A stretch of DNA of 64,000 bases from Rhopalosiphum padi (taxonomy: Eukaryota; Arthropoda; Insecta; Hemiptera; Aphididae): NCBI RefSeq assembly GCF_020882245.1, contig NC_083599.1, forward strand, positions 13,694,931-13,758,930. The letters are read 5' to 3'. Positions 41,359 to 51,817 of this stretch are shown here, one piece after another. The position numbers and the translations under genes were made by a program. The notes under the pieces are model-generated. The model saw nothing but the letters and a program-made list of their open reading frames with translations, had not been told where the DNA came from and made no database searches. Each line of letters begins with the position of its first letter. The stretch's first letter is position 1.

Positions 41359-41366
41359 TTTATATA
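41359..41366 (-). promoter_or_regulatory. Candidate TATA box for minus-strand transcription
   Basis: Read on the minus strand this is CTATATAAAC, a canonical TATAWAAR match embedded in otherwise GC-rich DNA (GCGGC just upstream). A start about 30 bases downstream, near 41,330, would give a 5' leader of about 315 bases to the ATG at 41,015. No mapping data are available here. Confidence 0.4.
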
Positions 41367-41520
41367 GCCGCGCGCGGTCGTCGGGTGGCCTTGTCGCGGA
41401 GCCCGCTCGGACCGACGCCGCGCGCCAGTAACACGCTGCGCCGCCACCGTCACCGCGCGAATCCTGCGCACATTAAATTCGTGTGCGTGTGTGCGTGCGA
41501 CGTCCGCTTGTAGGAGGCGT

Positions 41521-43538
41521 ATACCTATATACGATGTGTCACACAGGATTCGTTCGACGCGAAACTGTCGTATATATATATATTATATACAATTATTATA
41601 TTATAGCGTGTTGTACCTATATATTATATATATATGTATGTATATATTTTTTTGGCAAACATTTTAAGCGCACTTGGAAATAGACCTCGACGGGGACGAG
41701 CGGGCAGCCGTTTCGAGGGGATAAAACGCGTTGACGTAAATCGGCTATATAACTCATCCCAGAACAATATTATTATGACGTATATAGAGACAAAACGCTT
41801 ATTGTGAAAATTATAGAGATATCGACGTCTATTTTTACGGACATTTTTTCGACATTTTATATATTTGCGAAGAAAACATAATTATAAGCACATCATATAT
41901 TATAATATTATGAAGTGCGCTGAAAATATGAAGTCGTTTAGTTGTATATATTATTAATTATACATATATATTTATATTAGCTCTAAAAGTAGCTCTAGAG
42001 GTCTAGAAGTAAAGCGATGTCCAGTCCGCGCGTCGACATAATATTATTTTACAAGTTATAACGAATATTCGACATCATTTCGTTATTATACGTGACAGCC
42101 ATCGACAGTAACTGTATGAGATCGCCTATAATAGTCGTTTTGAATATATTTTTTATGACAAATTCGTTACATTTCCTAGGTACTTGAGCCACCTTAAATC
42201 AAAATAGTCCTCTTAATGAATATGAGAATATAATGGAATAAAATTATTATAATTATTAATCTTAAAAATCGTTTCTACGTCGACTGCTTCCTCAAGTGTC
42301 TTCTCAGCCATTATACAGTATGACAATCAAACATCAACATTCTATAATTCTTTGAAAATTATTTTAAAAAAACACTTATTCTTTTTTTAATGTTTAGATT
42401 TTTTCATGTACTGCGTGTACGTATACTATCCACTCATTGGTGTTTGATATACATTCAGTGCAATATATAGTGCACGTGATGTGTGTGTTGGGATAGGAGG
42501 GAGGGAAAATAGACCACCGCCGAATTGGATTTTAACTTTTTTGCTGAATATCTATACCTACACCGCTCCGCCCGCCCGATATAGATAGCCAATCACAGCC
42601 TGGGGCTTCGGCATTATGCCGCCGTCATCGCATACACACATATACATATACCAATAACAAATCCAGCCAAATCTTCCGCCCGCGTTTTTAATAGATTTAA
42701 TTTCCCGGAAAATCTCTGAAGTCTGAACTCGAAAAACATATGCGATATTATACCTATATACGTATATACTATACATAACATACGGTTGTGTTTTACTTAA
42801 CCCAAATCGAAAACATTGTCCCCGCTCGTGTACATGTATTACACACGAATATTTATTGCGTCGTACGTTTAATCAAGTACACCATATTATATGGCGTATT
42901 GAGTATTGACATGTTTCATTCACTTACCCCATATAATAGATATATACATACCTATCACCTTTTACTGTTTCTTAAAAATAATCATCGATTATAGTTTTGG
43001 TTTTTTTTTTTGTGATATTTATTGATTTTAAAAATAGACTTTACATATACCTACAAGTAACAATAACAACTTATAAATTAATTTTTAAAAACATATTAGT
43101 ATAATATTATATGCCTATGTATTCCACAATGGTAATATCCAAACAGACGTATTGGTGACACATCAAAATATCCCAAAAACAAAATATTTCCGCAAAAACA
43201 TTCCACATGACAAAATATCCTATGTAAATATTAATTCAAAATTTAAATCTTTTTATAAAAATTACATAAATATTAATACAATACAATTATTATTAACATT
43301 TATAGAATACAAAAAATATTTAAAAAAATATTAAAATAATGTTTTTTGCTAAAACAAATATACTTATTAATTATTATAATACCAAGTTATATGATATTGA
43401 TTTTAAATATTTATTTTTATGAATTTTATCGTATCCTCTAACAAAGGAAGCAAATAGTAAAAATAGGTAATAGTAAATGTATAAATATATTACGGTAAAA
43501 GTACGAATACCTACCGATAAAATTGTAAATCCTATGAA
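41521..43538. other. AT-rich stretch with GC-richer patch, no supported gene
   Basis: TA-rich low-complexity sequence lies at 41,570-41,650. A GC-richer patch at 42,560-42,690 gives a minus-strand ORF of 72 codons with no recognisable domain. I see no splice-bounded coding block. Confidence 0.45.
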
Positions 43539-44025
43539 CAAGGCTGTGAATTTAATGCATTTGCATGTTTTTTTTTTTTTGCTACACCGTATAATAAAAC
43601 AGATTCGGACAAAATTTGTTTTGACTTATTTGTAGTTCAAATACCAAATCTCATTTTGCATATTTTTGCATATTTCATGGGTCAGGTCATATAAATGCAT
43701 GTTTTAATAATGCTTTTTTCGTACTATTTTATTTTTAGTCAGGTATTTAACGTGTATTATTGACTATTGGACTATTGTACTATTGAAGTCGAGATTAAAT
43801 TAATTTAATAATATAATGATTTTTATTCTTAATAATAATAATAATAATATTATTTTTATTATTTATTTAATAATTTGTTTAATTGTAAAATTAATAAAAA
43901 CAAAAGTTAAATTTTAATAGTTTTTTTTGCATATTTTGAGTAATTTTAGAGTATATTTTGTCAGTTTTTAGTGCATATATGCATGCATATTTAATAGTTT
44001 TTAATTGCATTAAATTAACAGCCTT
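43539..44025. mobile_element. Inverted-repeat element with CAAGGCTGT ends (487 bp)
   Basis: The left end is CAAGGCTGTGAATTTAATGC and the reverse complement of the right end is CAAGGCTGTTAATTTAATGC, differing at one position. The interior holds repeated GCATATTT motifs near both ends and no coding frame. I could not find a convincing target duplication. The GCATATTT-type motifs also occur downstream of the hAT fragment at 45,903-46,112, so this may be a non-autonomous relative of that element. Confidence 0.7.
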
Positions 44026-45902
44026 GATTATTAAGTATTACCTATATACTGCGATCAACTTTAGGAATTTTCATTTCAACATTAATATAAACCATGATAA
44101 TGAAAGATAGTCTTCAAATATTAGTAATTTATTGCCTTTTTTGCTTTAGATAAAATTTTTAATTTAAAATTATAAAAATTGTTGATTAAATAATTTAATT
44201 TAAGACTGCAGTTAGCTCACGACACGCGTTGTATAGCGTATGGCAATGATATAAAACAACATAATATACCATTATCAAAATAACGAACAACGCCATTCAC
44301 TATAAACTATAAAGTGCAATTATTATTACTTCTAAGTTCAAATCGAAATTTTTATAATAATGGTTAACATTTTAAATGATTATTTATGCGGGATATATAA
44401 TAGGCATATTATTGCAGAAATATTTTGGTTTAGGGATGTCTTATTGGGAATATTGTGATCGAGGTATTTTTTCATGAAACCATAAAAAATAAGTATTAAA
44501 AATGATAAATAGGTAATCACTTTAGGAATAAATAGTACTTGAATATTTCGAAAGCAGTTCCCACGGCGCCGTTGGTTCAAACAAGGAAAAAAAAAGGTAC
44601 TTGCATGTATTTCTATGATTATATTAGTTGTTGACATAATAATATTATATTTTAAACATTTGCATAATATTATAACCAGTAACTACCTATTACAAAAAAT
44701 AAAATATTGTTGAAAATCAAATAAATATTTAGTTGACTATGATAATGAACTGACGTTTTAAATTAAATGCAGTATATTAGAAAGTTAAATAAAGGAATAT
44801 TAAAAAGCAGTTAACATTATTTTTTACCATTATGTATATTATTATCATATCGAATTAATAATACTTTCATAATTACAGTTGAAAAAAATTATAATAAATT
44901 ATACATCATATATTAATATATTATTATTAAATCAAAATAATTATGAATATGTCTAAATTTTCAGTAGATTAGTCTTACAAAATGAATTTTTCATTATTTC
45001 ATATTTTCTATCATTTTAACTGTGGAAAATGTGTATTTTCATTTATAATAGATTTGAAACAAAGAACATCCAACTATTATAATATGACGTACGAAAATGT
45101 AATTTTAACTATAGATTATTATGACATCACAATGAACATTTTTATAACTAAATATTTGTACACTAAAACAAAAATCAAAATAAGTAGCTTTTGTTCATTG
45201 CATATAAGAGAGTAAACAATGTCATTTTGAAATAAATAACATTTATATTAATATCTATTCTACGGTGTTGAACAACGTTTAAATTCTCCCATTTTGTTCT
45301 AACTTAATAGTTCGGGATTAAAGCAAACTTTTCGTTATTGTATTTTATAATCTACAAACATAGTTTTAGAATTGTCATTTTTATTGTTATTGATAAAACC
45401 TTTGAACTTTTTACACGCGTGTCTGAATGAATTTCGAACTTATATTAAAGTTTATGATTAAAAATACTGCTAAGTCTCATACAAATTCATCAACTAAACA
45501 TTTATAACGAATCAAACGTGAGCTATAATGGTTATATAGGTACCTAGTTATGATTGATCCATTACTAGGCGTAGGGACTTGTAGCGTTTGCATACTTTTT
45601 TAATTATTGTTAAATATAGCAGAGTGCGAAATAAATTAATTTCTCGATGCCATGATATCAAATCTAAAATTTTAATGTGCATATTTTGAAAATTTTTTCA
45701 AATTTAAAATTAAAAACTATAGATAATTAACTATATTTTATACATATTTTACCCAAATCCATAACATTTTTAGAAGAGAAAGGATACGATATTATCCGAT
45801 TCATTTAAAACGGTCGAAGAGTCGAAAAATAAAATTGTTAACTTAAAATGTACAAAAGGCAAAACAGTCGTACTAAAGCTAAATTACGTTTAAGAAAAAA
45901 AT
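44026..45902. other. AT-rich stretch, no supported gene
   Basis: Nothing coding is recognised; the minus ORF at 44,380-44,637 and the plus ORF at 44,982-45,215 lack domain resemblance and have AT-driven composition. Confidence 0.45.
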
Positions 45903-46112
45903 CCTGGTTACAAAGCTTTATGGAAAAATTCAAAAATTTTAAGTGTCGAAGTTGATGATTTAGAAGGTTCTGGTTTATTTTATGTATATGCTCCAATGTC
46001 GTCTATAGATGTCGAAAGAAGTTATTCCATGTATAAAAATTAACTATCAAGTAATCGTCGTAGATTCACGTTTAAAAACATCAGGAAATATCTTATTGCG
46101 CAGTATTATTAG
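45903..46112 (+). pseudogene. hAT-family transposase C-terminal fragment, broken
   Basis: Reading from 45,903 the frame gives YKALWKNSKILSVEVDDLE, then YAPMSSIDVERSYSMYKN, then a TAA stop at 46,041-46,043, then LSSNRRRFTFKNIRKYLIA and a terminal TAG at 46,110-46,112. The VERSYSMYKN...LSSNRRRFTxxN order matches the hATC region of a subclass of insect hAT-like transposases. The internal stop and absence of the rest of the protein make it a relic. Downstream (about 46,225-46,300) are TGCATA/GCGTATTTTAG motifs like those of the element at 43,539-44,025. Confidence 0.7.
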
Positions 46113-46464
46113 AAAACAAGAATATTATAAAGGTTATATTCTAATATAATAAAATATAAATTCTAATAAAATAAATATTTAATTTTACCACATATTTGTT
46201 ATACCTAATTATTGTATTATTTGGGCCATATCTTAGTGCATAAACGGTTATTTTTAGGTGCGTATTTTAGAACGTATATTTTGGTGCATACCCATGACAT
46301 TTTATTGAACTATTAAATTAATTAATTATTATTTATGCAACTCGACGTTACCATAGAAATACATATTACTCAAGCTGTAAAAATATATATATATATATAT
46401 ATGTGTATTTTCAAATTATTTTAGTGTATATTTAGGAGTACCTATCTATGATACTTCTATTTAT

Positions 46465-47343
46465 GACGGTTCTCATTTAGGTCTAATCTTGTTTATTTAA
46501 TTTATCAATGATTTATTTGCTGTTTTTAATTCTTCAGAAAACGTGCTATAATTTGCTAATGATGTTAAAATATTTTAATCTAATTCTGATCCATTACAAT
46601 TGCAGCCTAACTTAGATACATTTATTATTTGGAGTCAACATAATAGCTTACCATTAAATATAAACAAATGTAGTGCCATAACTTTTTCTCGCATACAAAA
46701 TCATATTTTATATAATTACTTAATTAATTATACATTCTTACCGTAAGTCAATTCTGTTAGAGAACTAGGGATCTTATTTCAAAGTAATATGTCTTTCGCA
46801 TTAAACATAAGTTCGTTTACAAATAAATGTTTTAAAATTTTAGATTTTATCTATATGAGCCATGAGGGCTAAAAATTTCAAAAATATTGAAACTGAAACT
46901 ATATTGTACTTCACACTTGTTAAGTCTTACTTATAGTTTGACTCAGTTTGATCCCCAAATTATGCTGTTTATATAAATCAGGTTTAAAATTTTCAGTTAA
47001 GGTTTCGGAAATTAATTTGTATCAAGATTAATAAAATTTGTATATTGATATAAAATCGTATAATCTGCAAGTTAGTAATTTAGAGATGACTTTTTATGCG
47101 AATTAAGAAGAAAGTTGCTGATTTAATGTTCTTGTACGATTTATTAAATGATAATAAAGATTCAACTGAACTGCTGACAATGGTTGGATTTAATTTCTAT
47201 AATAATTACTTTACGAAGTCAAAAATTTGTTTAACATTCCATTTTATTATAGTAATAACATATTTCCATAACATTTTTTCCCCGATGTTCTTTCTTTAGT
47301 TAACAAAATTGTTTATCGTGATGATTTATATTTCATATCAAGA
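46465..47343 (+). pseudogene. Non-LTR (Jockey/I-like) reverse transcriptase remnant
   Basis: The frame from 46,465 reads DGSHLGLILFI, stop, FINDLFAVFNSSENVL, stop, FANDVKIF, stop, then DPLQLQPNLDTFIIWSQHN, LPLNINKCSAITFSRIQ and, after another stop, VNSVRELGILFQSNMSFALN. This is the order of LINE reverse transcriptase motifs: QGSxLGPLLF, FINDL, the catalytic FADD box (here FAND, so one catalytic aspartate is replaced), LxLNxxKC and the RDLGVxxD block. In-frame stops are at 46,498, 46,549, 46,576 and 46,744. A downstream segment at 47,096-47,170 (LRRKVADLMFLYDLLNDN, other frame) resembles the C-terminal part of such elements. It is a dead fragment. Confidence 0.75.
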
Positions 47344-47345
47344 GA

Positions 47346-48065
47346 CATTTTCAAACACAATGTCATCTATATATTATATATAGTTAATGATTACCTACTT
47401 TTTATAACTTTTATAAAAATTGATCGTTCAATATTCAAGTATTCCATCTTAGATTAAGCAATTATTAATTAAGAATATAAGTTTCCAATTATTTAAATTA
47501 ATGATTATAATAATTTGATACTTTGATTTCATCAAATAGCATACGCAAATAAAACAAAAGAACAATAACAAAAAAAAAAAATGCTAGAGTTATGTTGACA
47601 TTTTCAAAATAAAAAATTTTTGAATTCACTGTCAGCCTCTCAGCCTGTAAATTATTTTGTGACTTTAAATATAAGTAGTCCTAGTCTTAAAATAATCGAA
47701 CTTATTAAAATAACTGAAAAAATAGCCTGATAAAATAATTTTTTTTTTTAATTAATTAAATAAAAAGGTTGTTGTATTTTCTTTGTTCATATTTGTCTTT
47801 AGAATTTCCGTTTGTTATTCTTAAGATCATTTATTTATTATTAACAGGTTGAAGATAATTGTATACAAATTTGATGTAGTAATTCACTAAGGCTGATATT
47901 TTTTTTGCGTTGGGACAAAAAATATATATATATTATATATAATATATATACAATTATACAATCACGTTAATTAATTTTACTTTAAATTTTATCTATCATT
48001 GCATTTAATAGATTTTAAGTTCAAATTTTTACCTTATTATAGCTTATTACTAAAGAACAGATTTA
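47346..48065. other. AT-rich stretch, no supported gene
   Basis: I see only poly-A/T runs and a TATATA-rich segment near 47,922-47,950. Confidence 0.5.
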
Positions 48066-48665
48066 TATGTAATAAAAATACAAAAACGTCAAAAATATGT
48101 AAATAAATATGGAAATATAATTTATAAAATATGTGCTAACAGCGTCCAAATATGTGGGAAAATTTTGTTTTGTTTCTGTAGTACAATGCATCTAAGGAAA
48201 AAAATACATCAAATAAAGTTATAAAAATATCAAAATGATGTATTGCATTGAATAATTACAATTTTTTTAAATTTATTGAATGTTTATGTATGTCGCCTAT
48301 TAGGTCTCAAAATATTTTTAAGACGGCTAAACGATCATTCCACATCAACCGGTGTAATTGGAGCATATTTATTGATATGTATCGCAAATCATCGATTGTT
48401 AATCATAAAATAAATATATTATACTATATTAAAAACAAGATTAAGGCCGTAAAAACATGAACAAGATAACGTCTAAAATATAAATCACGATAATATAATA
48501 CCGATAAATGACTGTTTTCGTTCACTACAATATCGCTTAAAAACGTATGAATAATGAAATGATAAAATATGTTTAAAAATAATTATAAATTAATGAAATA
48601 TATAAAAATATGTTATTATAGTATTATACCAAAATATGTAAAAATATGTAAAATAAAATATTAGA
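48066..48665. repeat. Dispersed repeat rich in AATATGTAA, copy 2
   Basis: Partner of 20,243-20,790, with shared start, internal AACGTCTAAAAT and shared end. A 70-codon ORF inside (48,248-48,460) has no recognised domain. Confidence 0.5.
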
Positions 48666-50961
48666 CGTAATTTTAATAAGAATAGTTTAAATCGTGAAAA
48701 TTATACCTAAATTCTATGACAATTGACAATATTAGTTTTTTTTGTTGATATAAATTAATTTAAACTATATTATAATAACTTAAACTAATCAACGATATTT
48801 AGATACGTAATACGTAAATACGCTAAGGATATTTCTGTTTTGTGTATTTAATTTATTCTGGTATTGATTGCTTTTTATTACCTACTAATAGAATGATAAA
48901 TATATTAGACTCTAATATCTAATAATTAGAGCATACAAATTATAAATACAATTACTATAGTCAGTAAAGGCCGGGTGTTGTGTAACGCCGAAACTCGGTT
49001 GAGAACAACAGTAATTATTATCAATAAATTACTAGATTTTGCAGTAATATTTTTCATAATCAAATTAAATTATTTTATTCACGCACTACACACGAGTACA
49101 CAAATAGCTATCGTTATTATTACTCAGTTTCATAAAAATAAAAATAAAAATGTACAGACTTTGTAATTTTAAATTATGAAAACATACCTCAGAGGCTCAG
49201 ACTTCCCTTATCTACTCTATCAAAATGTTGATTATTGGGTGGATGAGAGTGACATCTCACTGTACGGCCATACCCAATTTCATTATATATATATATATAT
49301 ATCACTCAATTACCAGTGTAATACAAATTATGATGTTAGTCATAGAATTTCTAACGAATGATGTAGTCAATGTTGAATGTTGCATAGGTACCAAAATCTA
49401 CTTATTTTTCATATAAGGTGGGCCGTGTAACATATAATTTCGTGATATGACATGGTGTGACAACTAATTATACCTTATAACTAGTACATACGTATAATAG
49501 TATACGAGTATAACTTACTATTACAATATTATATTATTCTATTAGTATAAATACGTATATATACATTATTTTTTACCGATAAAATGTCCAAGTTTTGAAA
49601 ATATATCAACATCTAGGTCATTAGTATAAAGTTTTTAAGTTAGGCTAGATGTTATTTACATTTATTATTTTTTTTTAATTCAGTTCTGTTTTTTTTTTTT
49701 TAGAATAGAATTAAGTTGTACATGTCCTGTGGGTTTGGTCCAAGTGCTTGATATATTTGTTCGAAGATGTGAAATCGATTGCGATCTGGTTGTGTTTGTG
49801 GGATTCGGTGATGATGTGGTTGACCGTTAAAGGACGCTGCATGTACTACCATTTTTTTAGATTTCGTGAAGACGATTGAAAATTATTTACGTTTAATTAT
49901 TTTGCTGTAAGCCTAATTTAAAAATATTAATGGTGGGTACTTGAAACATTTTTGTACATTATTATATTTTACACAATGACATTTTTAAATACTAATGAAA
50001 ATGCTAAGGAATTGTTATCGAATTATTTATACTAGTTTTCGGTAAGTGTACCTATTTACTTAAAATGTAACATGAATACAACTTAAAATAAATACATACT
50101 ATTTAGTACTTCACTATAATATCAATATTTTCGGCTAACATTAATTCTACTCACTGAATTAGGTACTACCTATTAGTAAAACACATTACTATTATAAAAC
50201 CAATTAATATTTATATGTATATATATTATATATAATAAAATATACTATTAGTAACACAGATCATCTCTGCTCAGAATCGTTTTTCGTATGCAATAATAGT
50301 TTATTAACAAATTTAAATTTAACCCATTTATTATAATATATGTGACATTCTCAATGTTGAAATATACTCGATAGTCGACACATGTCACATACTATAGGTA
50401 CCTACAGCAAATCTACTTGTCATTTTTTGTTTCTATACAATTAACATTTGAAAAATATTTTTGATTTTTAAAGTGTGTAAGAATTTCAAAAAAAAGTGGA
50501 AGTCGTTTTTAAATAAACTATTCATGAAAAATTGACAAATAAAAATGCGTTTACAGAATTCTTATCGAATAAATAGGATAGTTTGTTACCTATATGTTTG
50601 TACAATAAGCATAAAATATTTTGGTAAAAAACTCAAAACACAACCGATATCGAGTGTAATTCCTAAACCTAAATAATAATAATACGTGATCATTAGTGTT
50701 AGACGTTAGTGATTATGTAAAAGAAATATATGAGCGCTCCCACTCGTGCACTTATAAGTCACAATCACAGCTTCGCGCGCTTGATCAGTAAGTAATGTAG
50801 TAATATATTTATTTAGGTAGGTATTAATTATTTGTGTTGGTAATAGGTATTATACCTAGGTGTTATGCACTTTTGAAAGACTTCAAATCGTTAATATGCC
50901 TATCTGCTTAGGATCGTTCATGACAAATTTTAAGATTTTTTATTTCAATGTAAAATAGTGA
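48666..50961. other. AT-rich stretch, no supported gene
   Basis: It contains an (AT)n microsatellite near 49,284-49,302. A segment at 50,258-50,420 is a minus-orientation copy of the AACGATTC-type repeat also seen at 6045-6240. Overlapping short ORFs at 49,176-49,416 run through the microsatellite and are not supported. Confidence 0.45.
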
Positions 50962-51140
50962 CAGTGGCGGCTCGAGGATTTTTTTTTTAAGTAGGGCCAA
51001 TGGGAGCCCGACAATTATAAGGTAGGGCCACAAAAAATTAAGAATGAGTATATTATAATGTCTAAGGTTAGGCTAGTGGTAGGGCCACTGATAGGTCCAG
51101 GCATTTTCAAGTTGGGCCATGGTCCCTGGTGCCGCCACTG
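50962..51140. mobile_element. hAT-type miniature element with AGGGCCA motifs, copy 2 (179 bp)
   Basis: It begins CAGTGGCGGCTCGAGG and ends with the GTGCCGCCACTG inverted end. The interior follows copy 1 at 30,530-30,728 closely: TAGGGCCAATGGGAG, GGGCCACAAAAAATTAA, TATTATAATGTC, TAGTGGTAGGGCCA and GGGCCATGG in the same order. The flanks AATAGTGA and AATAGGTG agree only partly, so the target duplication is decayed or borders shift by a base. Confidence 0.85.
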
Positions 51141-51817
51141 AATAGGTGGGTAGTCAACATTTAAATTTTTAAACATTTTAAATAAAGGTACTTACTTACC
51201 CATTCAAAATATCTTTGAAAGAACCAATAGGCATTAGTGCTTGTGGAAAACTGGCTGATCCGTTTCAATAATAAACTCATAACAACTTTTAAAAGTATAA
51301 TCACATTATTAAGACAAAATATGTATGCTTGACAAACCACCGATACCTAGATACTTACCTTAATTTTGGTTGAAATCTTGAAATAACACCGTTTGAAATC
51401 CATAGTGTTTTACGATTTTTTATCCCAAACATTAATATTAAATTAAAATTATCGTTATTATAATTATGACCACCGTCAGATTAGGAGTTACTCAGATTAA
51501 ACTTAGAAATTAGAAAAAAAACATTTCATTTGAAGGCGTAAGTATGGTACAAAAAATTATTACGTTGCTGTTGATATTTACCTCCGTCGTAGATAAATCT
51601 ACCTCCACCCGTTATCAACTTACAATATTATCAGTATTTTACGTTTTGTATGTTTGAAAATTCAAAATATTTATTGTTTACTTTTTAACATACCTAATAC
51701 ATAACACAATATCTAAATCTTGTGATCAAAAATTAATAACAAACTTCATTTTAATGTAATTAAATATAAATCATTTTATTACCTACAGCCGCAATTTAAT
51801 GTTTAGAGACTTGTAAA
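51141..51817. other. Upstream region of PEX1
   Basis: AT-rich sequence directly 5' of the PEX1 start codon. No TATA box or other promoter element stands out at a clear distance, so I cannot place the transcription start. Confidence 0.4.

Larger units (their letters stand above)
40500..41520. other. CpG-rich block, probable promoter and first-exon region
   Basis: About 1 kb with dense CpG dinucleotides (CGTCGTCG runs, CGCGCG, GCGGCGG) stands out in DNA that otherwise averages far lower GC. It includes a (CGT)n trinucleotide array at 40,543-40,646, a TATA box in minus orientation and a candidate minus-strand coding exon. The plus-strand ORFs at 41,195-41,513 overlap each other and look like by-products of the low stop-codon frequency in GC-rich DNA. 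I infer a promoter with a minus-strand gene whose further exons are not identified. Confidence 0.55.

Noticed and set aside
41195..41513. Two overlapping plus-strand ORFs of 78 and 87 codons
   Set aside because: They overlap in different frames within the CpG-rich block, where stop codons are rare by composition; neither shows a domain.
42201..42216. TCCTCTTAA as a possible end of the TTAAGAGGACG family
   Set aside because: The adjacent bases do not follow the arm sequence of the family, so this is probably chance.
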